A DNA stretch of 33,590 nt from an uncultured Prevotellaceae bacterium (lineage in GTDB: Bacteria > Bacteroidota > Bacteroidia > Bacteroidales > Bacteroidaceae): NCBI GenBank assembly GCA_905202115.1, contig CAJKQZ010000005.1, positions 1 to 33,590 of the forward strand, given 5' to 3'. This document shows, in pieces, positions 1 to 7,210 of this stretch. Below the pieces are notes generated by a model. The model searched no databases and was not told the origin of the DNA. It was given only the letters and a program-made list of their open reading frames with translations. The position numbers and the translations under genes are program-made. How positions within the stretch are numbered: position 1 is the first letter of the stretch; every line of letters starts with the position of its first letter.

Positions 1-81
1 TATCTCAGACATATTTTTTGCTATATATACACCTGTTGATTTTCAAGTGCTTGGCAGGTGACCGTTTTTGTCTGCAAAACC
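1..81 (+). repeat. Dispersed intergenic repeat, copy A (cut by window start)
   Basis: This is the right half of the repeat family described in the findings. It begins at the second arm of the central palindrome (TATCTCAGACATATTTTTTG) and runs through the right box to GTCTGCAAAACC. The 17-mer TGATTTTCAAGTGCTTG is intact. Its variable patches are CACCTGT on the left and GCAGGTG on the right, the only copy in which these could pair as a 6-bp stem. The left half lies outside the window. The rest of 82-301 is A/T-rich and I see no gene in it. Confidence 0.9.
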
Positions 82-301
82 ATACGACATAACAGCGGTA
101 ACTTTTAATGCGGCGTGTTTTTTGCAGAGAATAATCATGCTTGTATTCAATTCACGTAAATTTATTATCGATTTTAATTAAGCAACTTTCGATATTAGTT
201 AATTACAGGTAGTATCCACATATTCTTAATTTTTATAACGTTATTTTCATACATATGAAACCCTTATATACTCGGATATACAAACTCTTTTTATTTGTTT
301 A

Positions 302-1138
302 TTATTGATTTTTCCCAAGTATTTTTCCGACTTCGTTCTTGATTACTTCTTCGTGGTGAAAATATGCGCTATAATTTATCCCATGTGCATTGCAATAGGC
401 ACAGATAGCACGATCGTTTTCTTTAAGTTCCGTACGGTCGCCTTTTGAATAGATACGTTCATAAACAGGATATAAATGCGGATAATGCTCCTGTACATAG
501 CGCATAATTACGGGCTTATAGCTGCCGCGCAAGTTCAAATCCTCAAACCAATATTCACTGACGAATTCGCGGCTTCTTTCGATGATTGCCTGCCATTCGG
601 TGATACCTATAAAAATAGGTGACATAAAAAGAATTGTGTAAATGCCTTCGTCGTGAAAAATGCGCAGCGTATCGAGTCTTTCCGATATGGTGCTACCTCT
701 GTCCATGTCGTTGCGGAAATGTTCGTCGAGTGTGTTTACCGACATGGCTATACTCAAGTGTTTCATGCGTTTGAGCAAATCCATGTCGCGCAGAACCAGC
801 TTATTTTTGGTTGAAATTTGCAGATAGCAATCACTGTCGACCAACTGCTCCAGAACCGAACGGGTAATGCCGTATTTAGCTTCATACGGATTATAGCAAT
901 CCGTAGCAGTGCTCATGAAGACATTCTTTCCCGCAATCTTCTGCAAGTTTATTTTCTTGTCGCAGCGTTTTATGTCGATGAATTCTCCCCACGCTTCCGG
1001 ATGATTGGTAAAACGTTTCATGAACGACGCATAGCAATACTTACAGGCGTGCGGACAGCCAACATAGGGATTGATTGCGTAACGGCCTATTTTAGATGCT
1101 GTCAATAAATCTTTCGTTTGTTTTTCTGCAATAACCAT
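302..1138 (-). CDS. SPL-family radical SAM protein (spore photoproduct lyase-like)
   Basis: 278 residues. The radical SAM cluster motif CX3CX2C is clear at Cys28, Cys32 and Cys35 (GCPHACKYCYA), so a 4Fe-4S cluster and S-adenosylmethionine chemistry are expected. The surrounding sequence resembles the widespread 'DNA repair photolyase' group (COG1533), which shares its fold with spore photoproduct lyase. Bacteroidales do not make spores, so the real substrate is unknown. The start at 1138 follows a probable promoter at 1164-1171. The gene lies 78 bp downstream of the AraC regulator on the same strand and could be co-transcribed with it or read from its own promoter. Family assignment is secure; function is not. 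Confidence 0.85.
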   Translation of the reverse strand: MVIAEKQTKDLLTASKIGRYAINPYVGCPHACKYCYASFMKRFTNHPEAWGEFIDIKRCDKKINLQKIAGKNVFMSTATDCYNPYEAKYGITRSVLEQLVDSDCYLQISTKNKLVLRDMDLLKRMKHLSIAMSVNTLDEHFRNDMDRGSTISERLDTLRIFHDEGIYTILFMSPIFIGITEWQAIIERSREFVSEYWFEDLNLRGSYKPVIMRYVQEHYPHLYPVYERIYSKGDRTELKENDRAICAYCNAHGINYSAYFHHEEVIKNEVGKILGKNQ

Positions 1139-1163
1139 AATGCACCCGTTTTAAATTCGAGTA

Positions 1164-1171
1164 CAAAACTA
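1164..1171 (-). promoter_or_regulatory. Probable -7 box for the radical SAM gene
   Basis: On the minus strand this reads TAGTTTTG, matching the Bacteroidetes sigma-ABfr -7 consensus TAnnTTTG, about 26 bases before the start codon at 1138. I see no TTTG at the usual 19-21 base distance upstream. Confidence 0.5.
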
Positions 1172-1216
1172 ACAATACAAAAAATATCTGTTATTGAACA
1201 AACAAAGGCAAAAATG

Positions 1217-2098
1217 TCACTTTTGCGGACTGTTGCTGTTTTCGCGATATTGCAACGGCGTCAGACATGTATGCTTCTTGAAAAAACGGACAAAATAAGA
1301 GGAATTATCAAAGTGTAGTCGTTCGGCTATTTCTTTAACGGTCAATGTGGTGTAAATCAATAATCTTTCGGCTTCTTCAAGTACTTTCTCATGTATATAG
1401 AACTTAGCGGTCGTACCCAACGATTTTCGGACTATTTTATTAAGATAGTTGGAAGTAATGCAGAGTTTGCCTGCATAATATTCCACATCGCGTCGTTGCA
1501 TATACTCTGCATTCACTGCACGGATAAAACTTTCAACATAACGACCGGCGGAAACCTCACTCATAGGCAGTCCGTTTTTCCCGCTAATTTCAGATCGATT
1601 AAGCAGCATGAGGGCCTCGTAAAGCATTGCCCTGAGAATGTGCCTGTCTTTGCCTCTATTTTCGTCGATTTCGGTTTTCATAAACGAAAGTAAATGATAT
1701 AACCTTTCATATAATACTACATCCGGCCGTAAAAATGGAGATGTGCGTTTGGGGTGCAGATAGGCAAGACGTTCAAGAAAATGCGAATCATTGAAGAATG
1801 AAAGTAAAAACGTCTCTTCGAAAATCAGAACCAGTCCTTCAAGTTGCGAATCAGGCTGCCAACTCCATATTTCTCCGGGGCGCGAACATATAACATCACC
1901 TGTATGAACGAGCCGTTTATGTCTGTTCACGGTCAATTCTTCGCAACCCGCGGAAATCAATATTATGCAATAAAAAGTTTCACGATGTATGGGATTATGA
2001 CGAATACCGTCCTTGATATATTCAAGATCAAGGACATCAATTAATAATTCCGTTCCGTATTTATGTTTGTAAAACTTATATAGCGGTATATGTTTCAT
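1217..2098 (-). CDS. AraC/XylS-family transcriptional regulator
   Basis: 293 residues. The N-terminal ~170 residues look like a cupin-type sensor domain (for example HTGDVICSRPGEIWSWQP near residue 70). The C-terminal ~100 residues are a typical AraC double helix-turn-helix: first helix pair around YYAGKLCITSNYLNKIVRKS, second around TVKEIAERLHFDNSSYFVRFFKKH, then the usual ending TPLQYRE. The start at 2098 is supported by a strong promoter (2118-2148) that gives a leader of about a dozen bases. The adjacent radical SAM gene at 302-1138 is a possible target, but this is inference. The ligand is unknown. Confidence 0.92.
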   Translation of the reverse strand: MKHIPLYKFYKHKYGTELLIDVLDLEYIKDGIRHNPIHRETFYCIILISAGCEELTVNRHKRLVHTGDVICSRPGEIWSWQPDSQLEGLVLIFEETFLLSFFNDSHFLERLAYLHPKRTSPFLRPDVVLYERLYHLLSFMKTEIDENRGKDRHILRAMLYEALMLLNRSEISGKNGLPMSEVSAGRYVESFIRAVNAEYMQRRDVEYYAGKLCITSNYLNKIVRKSLGTTAKFYIHEKVLEEAERLLIYTTLTVKEIAERLHFDNSSYFVRFFKKHTCLTPLQYRENSNSPQK

Positions 2099-2117
2099 TA
2101 CAAACCGATTTCGTATG

Positions 2118-2148
2118 CAAAAGTACTTAAAATCTCGTATGTCTCAAA
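2118..2148 (-). promoter_or_regulatory. Bacteroidetes promoter for the AraC regulator
   Basis: On the minus strand there is TTTG at 2148-2145, exactly 19 bases, then TACTTTTG at 2125-2118. This is a full match to TTTG-N19-21-TAnnTTTG. Transcription should start near 2111, just ahead of the start codon at 2098. Confidence 0.75.
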
Positions 2149-2244
2149 TGATTCTTCCTAAGGTGTATAACATGAATTCTATATAAGTCAGGACTTTCTT
2201 GACAAAAGCAGACCGACATATATTTAATCTCAAACCTGCCTCGT

Positions 2245-2419
2245 GAAAAAATATTTTATTTTTTACTTGGTAAAAAAGTTCCCGCAGCAAATTGAAAATA
2301 CAAGGGAGATAATTTAAAATATGTCTGAGATAATTCAAAATATCTCAGACATATTTTTTGCTACATATACATGTGCTGATTCTCAAGTGCTTGGCCGCTG
2401 ACCGTTTTTGTCTGCAAAC
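2245..2419 (+). repeat. Dispersed intergenic repeat, copy B (full length)
   Basis: All modules are present in order: an A/T-rich segment; the inverted pair TTTTTTAC and GTAAAAAA; the left box TTCCCGCAGCAAATTG with CAAGGGAGATAATT; the central palindrome; and the right box ending at GTCTGCAAA. The palindrome arms are AAAATATGTCTGAGATA at 2316-2332 and its complement at 2341-2357, a 17-bp stem with an 8-base loop. Variable patches are CATGTGC and GCCGCTG. The copy lies between the divergent AraC and thrS genes, so no gene is read into it from the left. It is therefore hard to explain as a terminator here. Confidence 0.92.
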
Positions 2420-2675
2420 TCCTACCTAAAAACACTTTCTTTTTTCTTCAAGACAGAAATATAAAAAAATCGAGCTACGAAAACAATTTTGTAAAGAATC
2501 GTGCCGAAATGGATATGATATCATTGTCGGATATACGGCTACAGATGTTTTCTCTCTTTAACAAGTTCTTCTATCACTTCACCAAACACCAAACTTATGT
2601 GCATTTATATTGTTTTCGAAACAAATATTGTTGTAAAGTTTGGACACTCATTATCATAGTATTTGGATTTATTCG

Positions 2676-2683
2676 TATTTTTG
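2676..2683 (+). promoter_or_regulatory. Probable -7 box for the thrS operon, with a short leader hairpin after it
   Basis: TATTTTTG matches TAnnTTTG. No TTTG is found at the usual distance upstream, so the call rests on the -7 box and its position. About ten bases downstream the sequence TCGGCATAAGCCGG followed by TTTTT (about 2694-2712) could form a very short terminator-like hairpin. That is a candidate attenuator, but the stem is only 4-5 bp. Confidence 0.5.
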
Positions 2684-2741
2684 CATATAAAAATCGGCAT
2701 AAGCCGGTTTTTACCATGTAGAATAAGGATAAAAATAAAAT

Positions 2742-4685
2742 ATGATAGACATTACTTTTCCGGATGGCTCTGTCAAACAATATGAACAGGGCGTTACGGG
2801 GCTGGATATTGCAAAAAGCATATCTCCTCAACTTGCCAAAGAAGTTCTGGCTTGCAAGGTAAACGATGAAATAGTTGAGCTTAATAGGCCTATAAACGAG
2901 AGCTCAAAAGTTCAGTTACTTAAATGGGATGATCCTGAAGGCAAACATGCTTTTTGGCATACGTCGGCCCATTTGATGGCAGAGGCCATTCAGGAATTAT
3001 ATCCTGGAACGCAGTTCGGTATAGGTCCGGCCATTGAGAACGGTTTCTATTATGACGTTATGCCGCCGGAAGGTTCGGTTATACGTGAATCCGATTTTGC
3101 AGTAATCGAAAAGAAAATGCAGGAATTGCTCACCCGCAAGGAATGTCTTATAAGGAAAGACATTTCTAAGGCAGAAGCATTGAAAATGTTTGAGGCAAAA
3201 GGGCAGACGTTTAAAAACGAACTGATTGACGAACTCGAAGACGGACATATCACAATATACGAACAAGGTAATTATGTGGATCTTTGTAAAGGTCCGCACC
3301 TTGTCGATACAACTCCTATAAAGGCTGTGAAGGTGACGGCTGTTTCTGCTGCATTCTGGCGCGGCGATGCAAAGAATCCGCAGATGACACGCGTCTATGG
3401 CATTACGTTCCCGAAGAAAAAGCTGCTCGACGAATATCTTGTGCTTTTGGAGGAAGCCAAAAGGCGAGACCACCGTAAAATAGGAAAAGAAATGGAACTT
3501 TTCATGTTCTCTGAACGTGTGGGCAAGGGGTTGCCTATATGGTTGCCTAAGGGAACCACTCTACGTCTGCAGCTTGAAGATTTTCTGAAGCGGATACAGA
3601 AACGTTTCGGCTATTTGCAGGTAATAACTCCTCATATAGGAAACAAGAATCTTTATATCACTTCCGGACATTACGCAAAATACGGAAAGGATTCGTTCCA
3701 ACCTATCAGAACACCGGAGGAAGGCGAGGAATACATGCTTAAACCGATGAATTGCCCGCACCACTGCGAAATTTTTGCCCGTAAACCCCGTTCGTACAGA
3801 GATCTCCCGCTTCGCATTGCAGAATTCGGTACGGTATATCGCTACGAACAAAGCGGTGAATTGCATGGATTAACCCGCGTGAGAGGATTTACTCAAGATG
3901 ACGCACATATCTTTTGTCGTCCTGACCAGGTGAAAGACGAATTTTTGCGGGTAATGGATATTATAATGATAATATTCCACGCGTTGAAATTCGACAATTA
4001 TGAAGCCCAGATATCTTTGCGTGACAAGAATGATCACAGTAAATATATTGGTAGCGATGAAAATTGGGAGAAGGCAGAACGCGCTATAATCGAAGCTTGT
4101 GAGGAAAAAGGACTGAAAGCAAGAATAGAATATGGCGAAGCTGCATTCTACGGTCCCAAACTTGACTTTATGGTAAAAGACGCCATCGGACGCCGCTGGC
4201 AGTTAGGAACGATACAGGTTGACTACAATCTTCCGGAACGCTTCCAGTTGGAATACATGGGTGCAGATAACGAGAAGCATCGTCCGGTAATGATTCATCG
4301 TGCGCCATTCGGATCGCTCGAACGTTTCGTTGCTGTATTGATAGAACATACTTGTGGATATTTCCCCTTGTGGCTTACACCGGTACAGGCTGTTGTGCTT
4401 CCTATTTCCGATAAATTCAACGATTATGCTCAGAAAGTAAAGAACTATCTTAATGAAAATAACGTGCGTGCCGAAATCGATGCCCGCAGTGAAAAGATAG
4501 GACGTAAAATACGTGATAACGAAATGCGTCATATTCCTTATCTGCTTATTGTTGGCGAGAAAGAAGCTGCAGAAAAACTTGTTTCCGTACGCCGTCAAGG
4601 TGAAGGCGATAAAGGAGCCATTAAAATTGAGGAATTTTCCGAGAAAATTGCAAAAGAAGTTCTCCAAGAAACAAATAAGTATTAA
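2742..4685 (+). CDS. thrS: Threonyl-tRNA synthetase
   Basis: 647 residues, normal full length. The order is an N-terminal TGS domain (residues 1-60, IDITFPDGSVKQYEQGVTG), the second additional editing domain (HTSAHLMAEAI, with the later YVDLCKGPH), the class II catalytic core, and a C-terminal anticodon-binding domain (from about residue 545). The zinc ligands expected for the family are visible: Cys338 in MNCPHH, the His in DDAHIF, and the His in RPVMIHRA, with class II motif 3 following in GSLERF. It charges tRNA-Thr and edits misacylated Ser. It heads the translation operon with infC, rpmI and rplT, as in many Bacteroidetes. Confidence 0.98.
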   Translation: MIDITFPDGSVKQYEQGVTGLDIAKSISPQLAKEVLACKVNDEIVELNRPINESSKVQLLKWDDPEGKHAFWHTSAHLMAEAIQELYPGTQFGIGPAIENGFYYDVMPPEGSVIRESDFAVIEKKMQELLTRKECLIRKDISKAEALKMFEAKGQTFKNELIDELEDGHITIYEQGNYVDLCKGPHLVDTTPIKAVKVTAVSAAFWRGDAKNPQMTRVYGITFPKKKLLDEYLVLLEEAKRRDHRKIGKEMELFMFSERVGKGLPIWLPKGTTLRLQLEDFLKRIQKRFGYLQVITPHIGNKNLYITSGHYAKYGKDSFQPIRTPEEGEEYMLKPMNCPHHCEIFARKPRSYRDLPLRIAEFGTVYRYEQSGELHGLTRVRGFTQDDAHIFCRPDQVKDEFLRVMDIIMIIFHALKFDNYEAQISLRDKNDHSKYIGSDENWEKAERAIIEACEEKGLKARIEYGEAAFYGPKLDFMVKDAIGRRWQLGTIQVDYNLPERFQLEYMGADNEKHRPVMIHRAPFGSLERFVAVLIEHTCGYFPLWLTPVQAVVLPISDKFNDYAQKVKNYLNENNVRAEIDARSEKIGRKIRDNEMRHIPYLLIVGEKEAAEKLVSVRRQGEGDKGAIKIEEFSEKIAKEVLQETNKY

Positions 4686-4808
4686 ATTTGCGGCCGATTA
4701 GTATAAAAACAGCTAAATAGGGCAAAATCAATTTTGTTGAATATCGTTAAGAGCAACGCATAATGTTATTTGACACTTGTGTCGATTCAAAACGGTAAAC
4801 ACGACTTA

Positions 4809-5444
4809 ATGAAGAACGATAAAATTAAACAGCAATACCGCGTAAACGAACAAATACACGTGCGTGAGGTTCGTGTAGTTGGTGATGACATTGAATCGTC
4901 GGTAATGCCTACGCGTGAAGCTATCTTATTGGCAGAACGTAAAGGATTGGACTTAGTGGAGATTTCTCCTAATGCAGTGCCTCCGGTTTGCCGCATCATA
5001 GATTATTCCAAGTTTCTTTATCAACAGAAGAAACGGCAGAAAGAGATGAAGGCAAAACAGGTTAAGATTGAAGTTAAAGAAATCCGTTTCGGACCTCAAA
5101 CTGATGACCACGATTACAACTTCAAACTCAAACATGCAAAAGAGTTCCTCTCAGAAGGAAATAAAGTAAAGGCGTACGTATTTTTCAAAGGAAGAAGTAT
5201 TCTTTTCAAAGAGCAAGGGGAAGTTCTGTTACTTCGTTTTGCAAACGATTTGGAAGAATATGGAAAAGTCGAACAAATGCCGGTTTTGGAAGGTAAGAGA
5301 ATGATAATTTTCCTCGCTCCGAAAAAAATCAAACCGGCTACCTCGTCCGCAAAAACAGTTCAGACATCATCTGAAGAAATAAAGAAAGCTCCTCGTGAAA
5401 ATGCACCTAAAGAATATAAGGCGCCGACAATAGAAGGGGAATAA
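4809..5444 (+). CDS. infC: Translation initiation factor IF-3
   Basis: 211 residues from ATG 4809 (MKNDKIKQQYRVNEQI). The N-terminal domain carries the conserved YRVNEQI and GLDLVEISPNAVPPVCRIIDY segments. A linker then leads to the C-terminal domain (KEIRFGPQTDDHDYNFKLKHAKEFL, KAYVFFKGRS). A hydrophilic Lys/Ser/Pro-rich tail of about 40 residues extends beyond the core. IF-3 binds the 30S subunit and checks the start codon. The frame stays open upstream to a TTG at 4770, but the extra 13 residues look unconserved. Family members often use rare start codons for self-control, so a TTG, GTG or ATT start cannot be excluded. A short out-of-frame ORF (MLFDTCVDSKR, 4763-4798) ends ten bases before the chosen ATG; its meaning is unknown. 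Confidence 0.93.
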   Translation: MKNDKIKQQYRVNEQIHVREVRVVGDDIESSVMPTREAILLAERKGLDLVEISPNAVPPVCRIIDYSKFLYQQKKRQKEMKAKQVKIEVKEIRFGPQTDDHDYNFKLKHAKEFLSEGNKVKAYVFFKGRSILFKEQGEVLLLRFANDLEEYGKVEQMPVLEGKRMIIFLAPKKIKPATSSAKTVQTSSEEIKKAPRENAPKEYKAPTIEGE

Positions 5445-5532
5445 AAATTAAAAACATTGAATTGATGAGACGTGTGCATGTAGTGGTATTACTTGCCGCG
5501 CTCGATAAATAAACTAATAAACAAACAAAAAA

Positions 5533-5730
5533 ATGCCAAAATTAAAAACTAATTCCGGTGCTAAAAAAAGATTCTCTTTTACCGGAACAGGTAAAGTTAA
5601 ACGCCACCATGCTTTTCATAGCCATATACTGACTAAGAAAGCAAAAAAACAAAAGCGCAATCTTGTTCATGTTGCTATCGCAGATAGCTCGAATGTGAAA
5701 TCAATTCGTGAGATGTTGCTTAAGCGCTAA
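5533..5730 (+). CDS. rpmI: 50S ribosomal protein L35
   Basis: 65 residues, the usual length, starting MPKLKTNSGAKKRF. The protein is strongly basic and shows the family pattern of Lys/Arg/His-rich segments (KVKRHHAFHSHILTKK, KKQKRNL). It is part of the large ribosomal subunit. It sits 88 bp after infC and 77 bp before rplT in the standard order. The ATG follows an A-rich stretch rather than a Shine-Dalgarno sequence, as is common in this phylum. Confidence 0.97.
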   Translation: MPKLKTNSGAKKRFSFTGTGKVKRHHAFHSHILTKKAKKQKRNLVHVAIADSSNVKSIREMLLKR

Positions 5731-5746
5731 TTTAATTAATTAACCG

Positions 5747-5790
5747 AGTGTTGCTGCTATAAAGTTCACATTTTTATGTGGCGCCAACAT
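5747..5790 (+). promoter_or_regulatory. Structured rpmI-rplT intercistronic region
   Basis: An outer stem pairs TGTTG (5749-5753) with CAACA (5785-5789), continued by TGC (5755-5757) with GCG (5781-5783) across a C/C mismatch. An inner hairpin CACAT-TTTT-ATGTG lies at 5767-5780. L20 is known to control its own operon by binding mRNA structures in other bacteria. This could be a counterpart just ahead of rplT, but that is inference. Confidence 0.35.
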
Positions 5791-5807
5791 TCAAAAATCA
5801 AACAAAA

Positions 5808-6152
5808 ATGCCAAGATCAGTAAACCACGTTGCTTCACGTGCCAAAAGAAAGAAGATTCTGAAGAAAACCAAAGGTTACTACGGTGCGCGTAAAAATGTT
5901 TGGACCGTAGCCAAAAATACTTACGAAAAAGGACTTACCTATGCTTTCCGTGACCGTCGTAATAAGAAACGCGAATTCCGTGCATTATGGATTCAGCGTA
6001 TTAATGCGGCTGCTCGTTTGGAAGGTCTTTCTTATTCTCAGCTAATGGGAGCTTTACATAAGGCAGGTATTGAAATTAATCGTAAAGTACTTGCAGACCT
6101 TGCATTGAATGATTTTAAAGCATTCCAAGCAATCGTTGCTAAAGTAAAGTAA
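5808..6152 (+). CDS. rplT: 50S ribosomal protein L20
   Basis: 114 residues from ATG 5808 (MPRSVNHVASRAKRKKILKK), the usual length. The basic N-terminal extension reaches into 23S rRNA and the C-terminal globular part (YSQLMGALHKAGIEINRKVLADLA) is typical. The frame opens 30 bases earlier with a GTG at 5778, but those residues are not part of L20. L20 is needed early in 50S assembly. It is the last gene of the thrS operon and is followed directly by a strong terminator. Confidence 0.97.
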   Translation: MPRSVNHVASRAKRKKILKKTKGYYGARKNVWTVAKNTYEKGLTYAFRDRRNKKREFRALWIQRINAAARLEGLSYSQLMGALHKAGIEINRKVLADLALNDFKAFQAIVAKVK

Positions 6153-6175
6153 TAAAATACGAATCAATTCTGTAG

Positions 6176-6212
6176 CGGCATGTGAGTATTTTCTCACGTG
6201 CCGTTTCTTTTT
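6176..6212 (+). terminator. Terminator of the thrS-infC-rpmI-rplT operon
   Basis: CGGCATGTGAG (6176-6186) pairs with CTCACGTGCCG (6193-6203), an 11-bp stem with one G-U wobble and a six-base loop, followed by TTTCTTTTT. It lies 24 bases after the rplT stop. Confidence 0.9.
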
Positions 6213-6331
6213 GCAATTTATTCAAGAGTATAGTAAATAAATCCTTAACGAAAAGTAAATCTGTTGCATAATAATATTACATAAAACTGAATGAAGCTAA
6301 TGAGAATATTATCGGATTTGTATTGATAAAA

Positions 6332-7036
6332 TTATTTTAAATAAAAGTCTTTCGTTAGCTTAATGTATTCAGGCGTTCGCTTGCCTTGATGATCGTTAAG
6401 AACAATTGTATTGCAGACGATGTTTTTGGTTTTATTATTGGTAAATTGCAATAATGTTCTTTTAGGAGGCTTGCCGGCACTTGTTTTCACGTCTGTACAT
6501 CGTGTTAGCCAGAAACCGTTTTCCCAGGCATTAAATATAAAGTTCTCTTTTATAGTTGCTGGTAAGATTACAGCAAATGTACCTTTGTCGGCAAGCAAAG
6601 CGCTTGCCGCTTTCAATAGTTCCATATGTGATAATGTTATTGTTTGTCTTGCTATAATGCGACTGTTTGTTTCGAGATTTTTATTTGTTTCAAAAAATGG
6701 AGGATTTGAAACGATTAATTCAAATTTTTCATTTGTGGAAAATGTTCGGACGTCGCATTTTATGATTTTTATTCTGTCGCTCCAGGGACATTTGTCAGCG
6801 TTTTCTTCCGCTTGCTTTACAGCCGATGCTTCTATATCCAAACCTGTAATATCTGCAGTTGAACGCTGAGCGAGCATTATAGCGATTAGTCCGCTTCCTG
6901 TTCCTATATCGAGAATCCTTTTTGCATCGTTCAAATCGCACCAAGCGCCGAGCAACACTCCATCCGTGCCAACTCGCATAGCAGTGCGATCGTGTGATAT
7001 TTTGAAATGTTTAAAGTTGAAACTGTCTCTGTTCAT
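6332..7036 (-). CDS. trmN6: tRNA1(Val) (adenine(37)-N6)-methyltransferase
   Basis: 234 residues from the ATG at 7036 (MNRDSFNFKHFKISHDR). It has a Rossmann-type methyltransferase fold: the SAM-binding loop ILDIGTGSGLIAIMLAQ, the acidic end of strand 2 (ITGLDIEASAV), and the catalytic NPPFF motif typical of N6-adenine methyltransferases acting on nucleic acid. The N-terminal FKISHDRTAMRVGTDGVLLGAW stretch is characteristic of the YfiC/TrmN6 group. The frame is open to 7078, but the promoter at 7095-7102 would then leave only about ten bases of leader, so 7036 is preferred. It is transcribed divergently from lon. Confidence 0.88.
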   Translation of the reverse strand: MNRDSFNFKHFKISHDRTAMRVGTDGVLLGAWCDLNDAKRILDIGTGSGLIAIMLAQRSTADITGLDIEASAVKQAEENADKCPWSDRIKIIKCDVRTFSTNEKFELIVSNPPFFETNKNLETNSRIIARQTITLSHMELLKAASALLADKGTFAVILPATIKENFIFNAWENGFWLTRCTDVKTSAGKPPKRTLLQFTNNKTKNIVCNTIVLNDHQGKRTPEYIKLTKDFYLK

Positions 7037-7094
7037 TTTACTGAAAAGAATTACTTTGCAATGTTTGTTATTAATCAAAGGCTATTCCGCCTTG

Positions 7095-7102
7095 CAAATG
7101 TA
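7095..7102 (-). promoter_or_regulatory. Probable -7 box for trmN6
   Basis: On the minus strand this reads TACATTTG, a match to TAnnTTTG. It places the transcription start near 7088 and supports the start codon at 7036. Confidence 0.55.
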
Positions 7103-7144
7103 GAAAATAACAAGCAATAAAACATACGGTTCGCGAAATATGAG

Positions 7145-7152
7145 TATTTTTG
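7145..7152 (+). promoter_or_regulatory. Probable -7 box for the lon operon
   Basis: TATTTTTG matches TAnnTTTG. Transcription starting about seven bases later would leave the upstream ATG at 7166 almost leaderless and gives the ATG at 7211 a leader of about 50 bases. I see no good -33 box. Confidence 0.5.
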
Positions 7153-7210
7153 CATAATGGGTTGAATGTGCCTTTTTGGGCGTTCTTTCTTTAAAATATA
7201 TTTGAACCAA

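Noticed and set aside
28..61. CACCTG/CAGGTG stem as a conserved hairpin of the repeat's right module
   Set aside because: The pairing is perfect only in copy A; the other five copies have patches that do not pair, so there is no covariation.
2144..2338. 64-residue open frame across repeat copy B
   Set aside because: It reads through the repeat palindrome and has no support as a gene.
7166..7210. Upstream ATG for lon
   Set aside because: It would be nearly leaderless relative to the -7 box at 7145-7152, and the added residues do not look like Lon.
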